DNA from: Apoderus coryli
Lineage: Eukaryota > Arthropoda > Insecta > Coleoptera > Attelabidae
Reading direction: 5' to 3'
Length of the DNA stretch: 64,000 nucleotides
NCBI GenBank assembly: GCA_911728435.2
Contig: OU452199.1
Location: 2,924,860 to 2,988,859 of the forward strand
A model generated the notes under the pieces. That model was not told where the DNA came from and searched no databases. It saw nothing but the letters and a program-made list of their open reading frames with translations. The translations under genes and the position numbers were made by a program. This document shows positions 22,440 to 33,485 of the stretch, piece after piece (positions within the stretch are counted from its first letter, which is position 1; every line of letters starts with the position of its first letter).

Positions 22440-25375
22440 TTTAAAAAAAAAAAAGTGCCAATAACAAAATGAGAAGAAAACTTTTTGCAAATGACAATGT
22501 TCCGCTATCTGAAACCCAATGTGTTTTATTATGATTTAATCAGACAGGACCGTGGTGCTAGGGGTGGAGGTGTTGCTGTATACGTTAGGAAAAACGTAAG
22601 GTATTCTGTTATACTCTGTGAAAGTTCACACACTCTTGAACATATTTGGTTAAAGGTTACGTCGCGTCGTCTGGAAGGGATTTATTGATTGGTAATATTT
22701 ATAGGCCACGCAATAGTAATGTTGAAATTTTCCTGAATTATTTTGAAGACGTTTTGGCTGGTTTTTTGCACAGTATGATTCCATATTGTGTTTGGGTGAT
22801 TTTAATATTAATATGCAGCGTATTAATTCCACCACAGTATCCTTGTGCAATATAGCTGAAACTTTTAACCTTAAACAGATCATTGACGTGCCCACTCGTG
22901 TATCACCTACATCCTGCTCCCTTATTGATGTGATATTCTCTGGCGGATCATTTGCTGGTGTATTGTGGGCTTGAATTGGAAGCCCCTGTTGAGCAACTTC
23001 ATAGCTTCACCTACAGAGCACTAACTAGCATTGATTTTGAGGCATTTACTAGAGATCTGTCAAGTGTTCCGTGGCATGAGATATATTATTTGGGTGATAT
23101 CAGCGATAAGGTGCAATTTCTGACACGTAACATTCTGAGAATTTTTGACCGGCATGCGCCATTACGGACTGTAAGATGTAAAAAAAACCGTACTGTCCTT
23201 GGATCACAAGTAATGTTAGATACATGCAACGATTGCGAGGTAGAGCTTTGAAAAAGTACAGAAGAACAAAAAAGCTTGAACACTATAACTACTATAAACA
23301 GTTTTACTTCTTCTACGATTAGAGCTGAAAAAAAAAGCATATCTGGAGTTTAGATTTCGCAACTCTAACATGAAAGAGATGTGGGCAGAATTAAAAAAGT
23401 TAAATATTCTTGGAACCAAATCCTCAAATATACCTGCAAATTTAAGAGATCCGGATCGACTAAATAACTATTTTATCGAGGCAAGCGTGAATAGTCGACC
23501 TCCTGATGTTAACTTGATAAATTTCTATATGAACAACAGAATAAATAATCAAGACTTCAGGTTTTCGCTAGTTACGGAGGAGGTCATAAATATTGTGCGA
23601 CAAATCAAAACCAAGGCTTGTGGACTTGATGACATTAATATAGCTCTTATATCTCTGTGTTGTCCTGTGATTATTAAACCTATAGTGAATATCATTAACA
23701 CATGTATTGAGCAGTGTATTTTTCCAGATGAATGGAAATATGCTAAGGTTGTACCTTTGCCTAAGATTGGCTGTCCTTCTGAACTGAGCCATTTGCGTTG
23801 TATATCTGTCCTGCCGACACTTTCAAAAATTTTAGAAAAAATTATGGAACAGCAAATGTCATCATTTTTAATTACAAATGAAATTTTGCCTGCTTTCCAA
23901 TCGGGCCTTCGTAAAGGCTTTAGCTGCTCTACAGCATTGTCTCAAGTGACAGATGATATATTTCACGCTTTGGATAGTGGCAGGGCTGTCATTTTGGTTC
24001 TGCTTGATTTTAGTAAAGCATTCGATCTACTTAATCATGATATCCTTGCTGCTATGTTGAATTATTTTGGTTTCAGCGTAGAGTCAAGAGGTTTGTTGAG
24101 ATCATTCCTCACGGGTCGTTCTCAGTGTGTTGTGAGCGATGAGCATATGTCTAGGAAGAGATCTGTTCTATCTGGTGTGCCGCAGGGTAGTGTTCTGGGT
24201 CCGATACTTTATAGTCTGTATTCGTCTGTTTTTGTCAGAGATTTAGAGTTTTGTAAATATCATTTGTATGCAGATGATACACAGATTTATAGTGCCTTTA
24301 ACCCGTTAGACGCTGCGGTGGCCGTGGATCGTATAAATCAGGACCTGAGGAGAATACATCAAATATCGCGTGATCATTTGTTAAAATTAAACACGAATAA
24401 AACCGTTTGTATGCTGTTTTGTGGCGATAATGTAAGAAATCAAATTCAACAAAATGCCCTTGAATTGGATGGAGACATTTTGGTTTTCCAGGAAAGAGCA
24501 AAGAACTTGGGACTTGTTCTGGATCACAAGATGCGATTCAAGGACCATATAAGATCAAAACTTAAAATCGGATATGGAATGTTAAAAAAATTATACCCTC
24601 ACCGACATTCGTTAAATGTAACCTTGAAGATTCGTATGTGTGATGCTCTTGTCTTATCGCACTTAAACTATTGTGACAGCATCTACGGTCCTTGTCTTGA
24701 TAGTGTGGACAGAGGGAGAGTTCAGAAGTTGCAGAACTCTTGCTTGCGGTTCATATTTGGCATTCGCAGAAGACATCGCATATCTCACAAACTTAAGGAG
24801 GCAGGTTGGCTGAATATGTATAACAGACGCATTCACCATTCAACATGCTTCTTTTACAAAATAATAAAACATAAAACCCCTCCTTATCTGGTTAATAGAA
24901 TTGTGTATAGAACTGATGTGCATAATCTAAACATCAGACGTAAAAGTCTAATAACAGTCCCTGTTCATAAAAAGGAAATATTTAAAAGATCGTTCTCTTA
25001 TAATGTCGCCACGCTAGTTAACCGGTTTGTGATTAAGGATTTCTCTCAGAGTTTGCATGTGTTCAGATCCACGATTAAAAAGATATTGCTTGACAGCGTT
25101 TAGGCATTTCATTTGGGCATTTTGTTTGCACTGTTTTTAACCCAACACTTTATTTTTGTATACTTATGTGTTTTAATATTGTATTTATTGTGTAGTACTG
25201 ATTTTTTTTGTTATTTTTTATTGTGTATTGTTTCTTGGGCTTCAACAGCACTCAACCTAGTTGAGAGGCTGAGATTTCACGCCCTTTAGTTCTAATGGTT
25301 GTAATAATACATTTTTTGTACAAATTTATGTAATACCTTTTAGAGCTAATAAACATATATTATTATTATTATTTT
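22440..25375 (+). mobile_element. CR1/Jockey-type retrotransposon, nearly complete ORF2
   Basis: Order: apurinic-type endonuclease (22485-about 22975, several frames), linker (22952-23370), RT (23370-25103), 3' UTR with AGCTAATAAACATATATTATT at the end. Endonuclease fragments include GARGGGVAVYVRKNV, IGNIYRPRNSNVEIFLNY and GDFNINMQ. The upstream gag-like ORF1 is missing. A 3' tail of TTATTATTATT at 25356-25373 marks the end. Confidence 0.85.
23370..25103 (+). CDS. Non-LTR reverse transcriptase (577-codon intact frame)
   Basis: One uninterrupted frame covers the whole RT. It contains VPLPKIG, CISVLPTLSKILEKIM, SGLRKGFSCSTAL, the first aspartate in LLDFSKAFDLLNHD, GVPQGSVLGPILYSLY, YADDTQIYSA with both active-site aspartates, KNLGLVLDHKMRFKDHI, then the thumb and C-terminal domain (LNYCDSIYGPCLD, LQNSCLRFIFGIRR) to the stop. 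The enzyme copies element RNA into DNA at the nick. The frame lacks its endonuclease because of frameshifts upstream (23220-23370), so it is probably not functional as an element even though RT itself is intact. Replication protein of a genomic element, not a host gene. Confidence 0.85.
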   Translation: MKEMWAELKKLNILGTKSSNIPANLRDPDRLNNYFIEASVNSRPPDVNLINFYMNNRINNQDFRFSLVTEEVINIVRQIKTKACGLDDINIALISLCCPVIIKPIVNIINTCIEQCIFPDEWKYAKVVPLPKIGCPSELSHLRCISVLPTLSKILEKIMEQQMSSFLITNEILPAFQSGLRKGFSCSTALSQVTDDIFHALDSGRAVILVLLDFSKAFDLLNHDILAAMLNYFGFSVESRGLLRSFLTGRSQCVVSDEHMSRKRSVLSGVPQGSVLGPILYSLYSSVFVRDLEFCKYHLYADDTQIYSAFNPLDAAVAVDRINQDLRRIHQISRDHLLKLNTNKTVCMLFCGDNVRNQIQQNALELDGDILVFQERAKNLGLVLDHKMRFKDHIRSKLKIGYGMLKKLYPHRHSLNVTLKIRMCDALVLSHLNYCDSIYGPCLDSVDRGRVQKLQNSCLRFIFGIRRRHRISHKLKEAGWLNMYNRRIHHSTCFFYKIIKHKTPPYLVNRIVYRTDVHNLNIRRKSLITVPVHKKEIFKRSFSYNVATLVNRFVIKDFSQSLHVFRSTIKKILLDSV

Positions 25376-26027
25376 GCTTTTAATCAATGGGGTTTTGACC
25401 AGAAACTATTGAACCAATAACAACCTGCCTTTTGTTCCTGCAGGCGCAAAAAAACAGCCTCTTCCTCCTCGCAGGTAGGAATTTCGTGAAAATAAACAAG
25501 AGGACGATTTATGACAGCTACAGCAAGAGCGGTCAAGCGAAGATCGGTTAAATGTTTACAAGTTGGGAGTAGCATATAGAAAGATCTGAACACCATATAC
25601 ATAATCGCTCAAAAATTATAACAATTAGGAAATTTACTTCAGTTTATTATTCACAGTAATTACATAAATATACAGTTGACTTCAATTTAATAGATCCTAC
25701 ATTTTATATATAATGAATTTTGAGGTACAATATGAAAAGTACTTAGCAAATAATGCAAAACCAAGCTGATATTTCCGTGAAATACAATAAATACTGAGAG
25801 TTGAAAATAGTTATTAAAAAAGCTATAGAGTAAATTTTATTACAACCAAAAAAATTATTCAACTTGGTTCACATTTACTTTAGTTTCCTTTTGATATTGC
25901 AAATTGAAAGCAATAAATTAATGATCAATCAAATAAATCATAACCGATTAAAGCGTAAGTGGTATCCTAATTCCTTTGGGAGCTTTGGGTGTTTCCATTT
26001 TGTTCGTCTTTTTACAATAATGTCCTG
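25376..26027. other. Intergenic stretch downstream of neuroparsin gene A
   Basis: A 72-codon minus-strand frame at 25384-25602 (CEEEEAVFLRLQEQ and an aromatic C-terminus) has no recognised family and no supporting context. The rest is AT-rich and includes the gene A 3' UTR near 26027. Confidence 0.4.
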
Positions 26028-29000
26028 TTATTTCGCACATTCCGTTGACCATAGGGAGCAACCGTGACATAGTCCGGAAGTGTTACACATCATACCTGAA
26101 CCACAAACGCCAAGAATGTTCAAGTAACCTCCGCACCGCCATCCTGGACCCTAAGGACATTAACATAGATTTTTAAATTAATATCATTTGTGACTTCATA
26201 ATATGCGGTATCACAGTCAGTTTTTCATTATTCTATACATGCCGCACCAGTTTCCTGGAGCCTATTGAGACAAACAATGTTAAACATATCTTCTTCGTTA
26301 CCATAAAATATGAAACATAAACCAACAATTTTAAATGGATTGTATTCCACCATTAGTACAGGGTGGTCCATATAATATCTCAGGAAATAGACATGTTACA
26401 AAAACAAGTTTTTAATAAAAGTTGTTTTATAATTCAGGGTGAGTTGAAAGGTGTATTAATTTTTACTACAGATTGTGCACATATTATCTATAAGATGCTT
26501 TGAAACTAATAGCAAATCATACAAATGTTATACCACAAAATTTATAGTTGCGTGTTTCATTTCCAGAATTATTGCGAAGTTGTATTAATGAAAATAAACA
26601 ATATTTTTTAGATAAATATGGTCTATTAAATAACATCAACGAAAGGAATATCAACTTGTAATAATTTAAATTAATTTCTGTCAATTAATGGGAATCGAAA
26701 AGAATAAATATTGATTAATAATTTTTGATAGTCAACCTGCAGACCTTGGTGGAAATTTATGTCCTAGTACTTCTCTTTATCTACAATGTGTCCACGGATA
26801 GAGTTTGGAAGAGGAAAAACTTTTTTATTTGTCGATTTAGAAGAAAAAATCATTCTTTATAAAAACGTCTGCTTGTGTCGAAACTTCTTCTTCTTCTTCT
26901 GGTGTCATGCAGATTCCTGCGTAAAGCGTCTTCCTCTTATCATATGATTCTATTTATGGCGGCTTCTTGGAGCGACTGGAAGTCGCTTATTCCCGTCCAC
27001 TGGCGTATGTTTCTAAGCCAGGACAATTTCCTCCTTGGAAGGAGCAGGAGAAGTCTTCCACCTTCGATCTTTCCCTGTAGTATCAGGCGTTGGAATTCGT
27101 ATCGCTCTCCCCGTATAATGTGTCCCAGGTAAGAGATCTTCCGCTTCTTAATGTGTTCGAAGAGTTCTCGGTCTTCCAAACCAGCCATCCTGAGCACATC
27201 ATCGTTTCTGACGTGTTCCGTCCACGATATTCTTAGCATCCGTCTCAGAATCCACATCTCGAATGCTTCAATTCGATATAGAAACAGCTTTAAGCGTCCA
27301 CGCTTCCGCTCCGTATAGGAGAACCGACCAGACATAACATTTAACCATTCTGTACCTGAGTTGGAAGGAATTTTTTTAGTTTTAGAAAAGTTGTTCTTGA
27401 TTGTTCTATCCTGCACCTAATTTCAAGTTCTGGGTTCCACTTGTCGTCCACCACAGACCCCAAGTATTTAAACTTATTGACCCGCTCTATTTGCTCTCCA
27501 TTGAGTTGTAAATTTACGTTTGGTACGATATCTCTAGATATGACCATAAACTTCGTTTTAGTGATGTTGATCTTTAGGCCCCTCTGTTGACTTGCCTCAT
27601 TGACAGTATTTAGTAGGGTTTGCAGATCGTTGGCATTATCGGCTATTATTGCGGTGTCATCCGCGTAGCGTATATTATTAATTAACGATAATACCCATGG
27701 GTCCTTCAGGTACTATCTCAGCAAAAACCCTTTCCACGTAGAGGTTGAAGAGCATTGGGGATAGAATGCAGCCCTGCCTGACTCCTTTCTTTATTTCAAA
27801 TTCCTCTGTTGTTACTGAGTTTTGAAGTCGTATTTGAGCTGTCTGGTGCGAGTATAGATTCGCAATCAGTTTTACATATTTGTTGTCCAATCCAAGTTCT
27901 TGAAGATATGTTACCAGGAGTTCGTGTCTTACATTATCAAAAGCCTTCTCATAGTCGATGAAACATATGAAGGCGTTTTTTCTTTGATCAGGCAGTTTTG
28001 CACCAACGCCTGCAGGCTGAAGATGGCCTCTCTGGTTCCAAACCCATTCTTGAAGCCAAACTGACTAAATCCGCTTACCTCCTCGCATTTTCTGTAGAGT
28101 CTAGTGTGCATGATTCGAAGAAGTAGTTTTAAAAAATGGCTCATTAAGCTAATGAGCCGATAGTCTTTACATCTTTGTACGTTATTCGATTTTGGTAGGG
28201 CTACAAATGTGGAACGAAGCCAGTCTGTGGGGATGTTTCCAGTGTCGTATATTATATTAAAAAATCTAGTTACTATTTTTACGTTTTGATCACTTATGAG
28301 GTGGAAGGTTTCTGATAGCATGTTGTCTGGTCCTGGAGCTTTATCACTTTTTGATAGCTTTATGGCATTAAGAACTTCGCTCTCTAATATGTATGGGCCG
28401 TCCGGTAGATTGTCATCTGGGATTGGTGGATTTTGCGCTCTCTGGTCATCAAAAAGGTTAGCAGCGTAAGTTTTCCACGTTTCCAGCATTTTCTCGGGTT
28501 GATTCATTTCGGATGTGGGTTATTGGTGTTTTCTTGTACAGACCTGCGATCTCTTTTATCTTCTTATGGTGATGAAAGCTATCGCCTATTCGGGTAAGAT
28601 GTTCGGCTTCCGCACATCGGTCCTCAAGCCATTTCTCCTTCGCAGTTCTGATTTGATTGCGAATTCTTCTCCGACAGTGCCGGTAGCCAGTTGCGTCTTT
28701 ATGAATCTTACATTGTCTGCGTTTTTCCATTAGTTCTAGTATTTCCGCGTTCATCCACTCATTTCTTATTACGGTGTTCTCTTTTAGTAGATAGGTGTTA
28801 TTGGCACTTTCAAAAGCATTTTTGATGTTAGTCCAGCATTTCTCGATGTCGTCTGCGACATTAATACTTGATATTTGTCTGTTAATATGTTGATCATATT
28901 CTGACCTTATGTCGCTGTTTCTAAGTAATTTGGGGTCGATTCTCTTGTTGATTCTTTTCCTTTTGGCCTTGGCTACTCTCAGCCTGATGTTCGCACAGAG

Positions 29001-31473
29001 GGGGTTATGATCGGATTCAATATCTGCGCCCGGCATCGCAACGACTCTAGTTATGATATTTCTAAATCTGCGGTTTATCATGATATAATCTATCTGGTTT
29101 CGAACGGTTTGCTGTTCATTGTCTTGCGGTGATTTCCAGGTATATAACCTTCTAGGTGGAAGCTCATACCAGGTATTTGTGATAACCAAATTGTTTTCAT
29201 CGCAGAACTGAATGAGTCTCCCGCCCCTGTCATTTCTTTCTCCGAGGCCCCAGTCACCCACAATACCTTCTACTCTGCCATTGCCGACCTTTGCATTCAG
29301 GTCTCCCAGTATTATATTTATTTCGTTGGACTTCGTTAGCTTGATGACCTTCTCCACCTGCCCGTAAAATTGTTCGACTTCATTGTCGGGTTTTTCGGAA
29401 GTGGGAGCATATACCTGAATTATATTAGTGTCTATTGGCCTTCCGCAAAGTCGCAAAAGAACAACCCTCTCAGAGATAGGAACAAAATCCTTTACCGATT
29501 TTTGTAGGCTCTCTTCGATTAGGATGCCTACCCCATGACGATGGTTTCGATCTGCGTCGTCAGTGCCACTATAGTAAAATACCTTGCCGTTGGATCGTGT
29601 CACTCCACTATTTGGCCATCGTACCTCGCTGACTCCTAGTATACTAACCTTCATTCTCTCCATTTCCTGCACTAATTTGTTGAGGGTCCCAGCTGCAAAC
29701 AATGTTCGCACATTCCAGGTTGCTATTTTTATCTTCTTATCTAGTCGGAACCGGGAGATTCTTCGCACCTCCTGACCACTTAAGGTCTGCCCGGGACTGG
29801 AGTCCGTTTGTTTCTGTTCTTCCAACATGATAAGAATAAAATCGGATGGATATCCTGGGAATAATTAATGCGGTGGTTTCCCTCCTGCCTTCCGCATCGC
29901 AGTACCATAGTCTTTGAACTGTTACAGTCTTGCCCATGGAAGTCCACTTTCCAACCGGTCCAGAATCACTTCTTTGCGCTTGGAGGTGGTAATGGCGATC
30001 GCTGCTGCCCTTCACCATGCTAGTTTTGGTCCGCCCCGGCTATTTCATTTCGCCGGTACCACCCATATCTGGGAGGCTTTCCCCTATCCGCCACCTGGGG
30101 AGGCGCCCGATGGAGGACTAGCAACCCCACACGTAACTTCAAATACCAAATTTACGATTACTAGACAGGGTATATAAAAAATAACATTTTAAATGATTTT
30201 GATTTTTTTGTTTTTTTTTTTTAATTTTATGAAAATATTTTCAAAACCGTGATTCATTACACCAATTGTGCAAAAAACACTAATAAACTTTTTTTCTCAA
30301 AGTGGTTAATTTCATAGCTACTATTGAAATAATAAAATTAAAAAAACAAGAAAATCAAAATCATTAAAAATGTTATTTTTGATATACCCTGTATAGTAAT
30401 CGTAAATTTCGTACTCGAAATTGTAGTTTTGACACAAGCAGACGTTTTTATAAAGAATGACTTTTTCTTCTAAATCTACAAATAAAAAAGTTTTTGCTCT
30501 TCCAAACTCTATCCGTGAACACATTGTAGATAAAGAGAATTACAAGGACATAAATTTCCACCAAGGTCTGCTTTCCACTAGAACAACGCAGAACAGTCAA
30601 TTCTGAGTGGTACACAACCATTTGTTTGCCAGTTGTCTTCCACGAAATCAGGAAAACCAACCGTCGAAGACGGATTACTCTTCACCACGACAATGCGAGC
30701 TCTCACACATCGGCTCAAACAACTGCATTTTTGAGCACCCAAAACATCGATTTGACGAGTCATCCGCCGTATAGTCATGACTTGGCACTGAATGACTTCT
30801 TTTTATTCCAACAAACTGAAACGTCAACGTTTTTCGACACCTGAAGAAGCGGTTGCTGCATTCAGAATGAATGTTTTGGAGATACCTCAATCAGAGTGGC
30901 AAAAGTACTTCGACAATTGGTTCAAACGCATGCAAAAGTGCATAGATCTTCATGGGGAATATTTTGCAAAACAATAAAGTGATTTTCGATTATTAATATT
31001 TGTTTTTGTTCTCTAATCCCCAAATATAAAAGGCAACCCTCGTACTTTATAATCCAAGAAGATTTTAAGTGCTCATCATTGTTCTGTACAGTGTGTGTAA
31101 CTTTTATTAAGAATATTAAGATAAATTTTATCTCAATGATTTAAACTGTAAATTTTTTTGAAGTATGTATACATTTCAATTTCGATATTATTAATATAAA
31201 ATTTATGAATTATCTACCTCTGCACAAACTAATCTATTACATGCATCCCTTGTCGGACCCCATCGACAATTTTCCGGTGGAGTATTACATTCCAACAAAG
31301 TTTCACAAGGCTCACAAACTTCACGAAGAGTGAAACTGAACACTCTGTAATTCAAATTTAAGAAAGTCTATTAACGACATGTTTTACACTTGCATTCATG
31401 GAACTTACGTGTTGTAGGAATCAGAACAGAAAAGGAAGGAAGTTACTAGTAACAAAGGCGGTAAATAGTTCAT
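26028..31473 (-). CDS. Neuroparsin-like neurohormone, gene A
   Basis: Three coding exons, minus strand: 31409-31473, 31218-31344, 26028-26150; 104 residues. Exon 1 is a signal peptide (MNYLPPLLLVTSFLFCS) and ends at a GTAAGT donor in phase 2. Exon 2 holds six cysteines, including CEPCETLLEC and TRDACNRLVCAE. Exon 3 starts GPGWRCGGYLNILGVCGSG, continues to LCHGCS and stops after AK; six more cysteines. Twelve cysteines with GPG-x-x-CGG and C-x-GCS are the neuroparsin/IGFBP-like fold, a secreted neurohormone with roles in reproduction and metabolism in insects. Intron 2 is 5067 bp and holds a MITE, an RTE element and a mariner. A noncoding 5' exon ends at 32994. All splice sites are canonical. 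Likely functional. Confidence 0.85.
26238..26261 (-). pseudogene. Relic of a neuroparsin third exon inside gene A intron 2
   Basis: On the minus strand an AATAG acceptor is followed by codons for APGNWCGM, matching the start of exon 3 (GPGNRCGG in gene B) at about 20 of 24 bases. Similarity then stops. It lies 88 bp upstream of the real exon 3 of gene A, in a part of intron 2 otherwise alignable with gene B. It looks like a leftover of an extra exon or gene copy. Confidence 0.5.
26884..30133 (-). mobile_element. RTE-type retrotransposon, nearly full length, decayed
   Basis: Minus-strand element of 3.25 kb. The 5' region (30133-29828) includes the WYCDAEGRRETTAL stretch often seen at the start of this family in insects. 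Then come endonuclease, RT and C-terminus. RT is broken over four frames: PGPDNMLSETFH, LISLMSHFLKLLLRI, FSQFGFKNGFGT (28507-27929); GVRQGCILSPMLFNLY (27890-27678); YADDTAIIADNAN (near 27640); LGSVVDDKWNPELEIRCRI (27547-27341); and the C-terminal FEMWILRRMLRISW and RKISYLGHIIRG (27416-26940). The 3' end is GAAGAAGAAGAA on the minus strand. Such elements are often annotated as craniofacial development protein 2-like. Confidence 0.85.
28458..29828 (-). CDS. RTE endonuclease domain, 456-codon frame
   Basis: Exonuclease-endonuclease-phosphatase domain of the RTE element. Motifs in order: KIATWNVRTL, LGVSEVRW with the metal-binding glutamate, YAPTSEKP, ILGDLNAKVG with the catalytic aspartate and asparagine, NQIDYIM and ESDHNPL with the final aspartate-histidine pair. 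All catalytic residues are present. After about residue 300 the frame enters the basic linker to RT (KRRQCKIHKDATGYRHCRRR) and runs out of frame near 28490, where the RT frame takes over. The enzyme nicks the target DNA for target-primed reverse transcription. Part of a dead element. Confidence 0.8.
   Translation of the reverse strand: MLEEQKQTDSSPGQTLSGQEVRRISRFRLDKKIKIATWNVRTLFAAGTLNKLVQEMERMKVSILGVSEVRWPNSGVTRSNGKVFYYSGTDDADRNHRHGVGILIEESLQKSVKDFVPISERVVLLRLCGRPIDTNIIQVYAPTSEKPDNEVEQFYGQVEKVIKLTKSNEINIILGDLNAKVGNGRVEGIVGDWGLGERNDRGGRLIQFCDENNLVITNTWYELPPRRLYTWKSPQDNEQQTVRNQIDYIMINRRFRNIITRVVAMPGADIESDHNPLCANIRLRVAKAKRKRINKRIDPKLLRNSDIRSEYDQHINRQISSINVADDIEKCWTNIKNAFESANNTYLLKENTVIRNEWMNAEILELMEKRRQCKIHKDATGYRHCRRRIRNQIRTAKEKWLEDRCAEAEHLTRIGDSFHHHKKIKEIAGLYKKTPITHIRNESTRENAGNVENLRC
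30578..31044 (+). mobile_element. 5'-truncated mariner fragment (second copy)
   Basis: Frame 1 (30581-about 30830) starts VPLEQRRTVNSEW and includes HHDNASSHTSAQ, the full second catalytic block, and PYSHDLALNDFFLF with P-to-H and P-to-L changes near the third aspartate. A frameshift near 30830 leads to FSTPEEAVAAFRM and LHGEYFAKQ at 30977. The intact 3' terminal repeat ends AAGGCAACCCTCGTA at 31044. The 5' two thirds are missing, at the junction with the 45-bp palindrome arm. Nearest relative is the copy at 11-12.1 kb. Confidence 0.85.
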
Positions 31474-31764
31474 GATTGTTGAGTGAATTGAAGTTCGTTG
31501 AAGTTACCTGTAATTTAGAATGCAGGATAAGTTCAAACAGTAATTCTCTAAAGGTACAGTTTCGTCGGGGCGACTGAGAGCTGGGATCGTCGCTTATTGT
31601 CCGTTGAGGCAGCTGCAGTTGCATTGAGCAGATTGCCTCGACATGGAAGGCTTCGCGCTATATTTAAAGAACGTGTTATAATCTTTTAGTGGGCAGGCAC
31701 CTGATAAATGAAGTGATATTTAGTTTAGAAAATTCTCTCGACTTAATGTGGCTCATTTTATTAG

Positions 31765-32826
31765 GTTAGAGCGAATGGTGCATTATCCGCTAAATTGCCG
31801 GTCTTGAGTGATGTCCCGCAGGGGTCTGTACTGGGGCCATTGCTTTTTCTGGCATATATATCAGACTTAACAAGAACCATCACGTCAAACATGAGCTCCT
31901 TTGCTGATGACACCAAATTGTTTTGTAACCCACTGCGAGACGATAATGAATTCCAGATCGACATTGATGGGGTAGTGTCCTGGTTGGCGGTTTGGTTGAT
32001 GAACTTGAATTTGGAGAAGTGTCAGGTACTACACATCGGAGATAATAATCCCAGGACTCCATATTTCATCAATGGAAATGCCGTTAAATCTGTAAATCAG
32101 CAGAAGGATCTTGGTGTTATAGTAACAGCGGATTTGAAGTGGGAGGCCCATATTTCCGCCACAGTGAAGAAAGCTAATAGACTGTGGTATCTGATACAGA
32201 GAGCTTTCAAATCGAGATCAAACTCTCTAATATTGCAATTGTATAAATTGTATGTCAGAATATGCCAACAGCGTTTGGTCCCCCTGCTTCATTAAGGACA
32301 TAGAGGCATTGGAAAGGGTTCAGAGGAGATTCACTAAGCTACCTCATGCACTTAGCCATATACCATATGAGGAGCGATTGAGGCTTTTAAATTTGACATG
32401 TCTTTATGATCGACGACAACGAGGCGATCTAATTCAAACATACAAGATACTTAGTGGCTACTACTCGGTGGATCTCGATGTATTTCATCCTGCTAGAAAT
32501 CCTAATCTGCGTGGCAATAGTAAGAAACTTGACAAGGAGAGATGTGCTAGACTTCCTCGGAAGAATTTTATAACAAACAGAGTTGTATATGCATGGAATT
32601 TATTACCTGAAGAGGTGATAATGGCGCAAACGGTTGACAGCTTTAAGAACAGGCTGGACAATTTCATGGAGGACCATGGCGATCAGTTGGTCCACTACTC
32701 GCTATAGAAGATTAGTGAGGATGACATCAATATTTCAAAAACCTCAAATTAGGAACTGAGCAACAGTTTCATCGGTTTTACCGTTTACTGTTTTACGACT
32801 AATAATAATAATAATAATAATAATTT
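31765..32826 (+). mobile_element. 5'-truncated CR1-like retroelement in gene A 5' intron
   Basis: The first frame (31795-32295) starts at the VPQGSVLGPLLFLAYISDL block, followed by SFADDTKLF (FADD active site), NLEKCQVLHIG and KDLGVIVTADLKWEAHI. One frame over (32252-32707) follow EYANSVWSPCFIKDIEALE and RVVYAWNLLPEEV, ending HYSL. A single frameshift near 32260 separates them. The 3' tail is a TAA repeat at 32798-32826. The element lies in the intron between the noncoding exon and coding exon 1 of neuroparsin gene A. Truncated before the first catalytic aspartate, so inactive. Confidence 0.85.
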
Positions 32827-32993
32827 TAGCCATCATTTCTATAAGTTTTTCATCGTCCTCGTCTTCAAAAGTCGCAACGACCGCAACGGTAGCAGTTCTC
32901 GCCCCGAGGCAACCGTACCTTAAATCTATTTGGCTACTGCGTTAGTAAAAATATCTACTTGATTATTATGGAGCAAATTTTTATTCAACTTAC

Positions 32994-33083
32994 CAAAATT
33001 AAATTGAAGTCAACCAAACTAACAACAGTATAGATAGTCAGAGACGAAGTGATAATAAAATCATCTTCATCTTTCTTTTTATA
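32994..33083 (-). promoter_or_regulatory. Core promoter and noncoding first exon of neuroparsin gene A
   Basis: Minus-strand TATAAAA at 33077-33083 lies in CTATAAAAAGAAAGAT. Transcription would start about 30 bp downstream, near 33050. The noncoding exon ends CAATTTAATTTTG at 32994 before a GTAAGT donor (plus-strand CTTAC at 32989-32993). The layout matches gene B closely. Confidence 0.65.
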
Positions 33084-33485
33084 GTAAAAAAATCCTCAAA
33101 AAAATTGATATTTAAAAATAAGGGTTGTTTTTCGTAAAACATGACATGTGATATTAGGCCCATAAGCCTATAAGAGTAAGATTATTTTTTGTATTCATTC
33201 AAGAAGAATTAGCATATTAATTGATAAGTAGAGAGGGTTGTAATATGACAAATACTTTTCCGGAAATAACATTTTTCATTTTCTGTAGGAGTAAATCAAT
33301 TTCCTCATACATAAATAAAAATAAAGTGATTATTATATTAATATTTTGCCATTTAAAATAAATTTGTTAATATTAAAATATTTGTATTGATAGTTATTCT
33401 TATCCGAAACTGTTAATTTATTATATCGAATCATCGGGTTTCGGGATAAATAAAATTCCAATTAACTTGGTGTAGTCTCTATTGC

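Larger units (their letters stand above)
26784..30526. mobile_element. Foldback MITE copy C, split by an RTE element
   Basis: The left end CAATGTGTCCACGGATAGAG (26784) and right end CTCTATCCGTGAACACATTG (to 30526) match the MITE at 13-14 kb, with TA on both sides. The left part runs to about 26885; the right part resumes at about 30134 with the rest of the left arm, the unique centre and the right arm. Everything between is an inserted RTE retroelement; AACTT occurs at both junctions as a possible target duplication. Confidence 0.8.
26739..30571. repeat. 45-bp inverted repeat flanking MITE copy C
   Basis: The left arm (26739-26783) starts GCAGACCTTGGTGG and ends TTATCTA; the right arm (30527-30571) is its complement with two mismatches. 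Without the MITE and one TA the arms would form an 88-bp palindrome centred on TA. The right arm abuts the truncated mariner at 30578. Confidence 0.75.

Noticed and set aside
27678..28507. Several RT-like frames as separate genes
   Set aside because: They are consecutive pieces of one frameshifted RTE element.
29914..30177. Plus-strand frame of 87 codons
   Set aside because: Overlaps the 5' leader and first codons of the minus-strand RTE element, whose coding motifs are much stronger.
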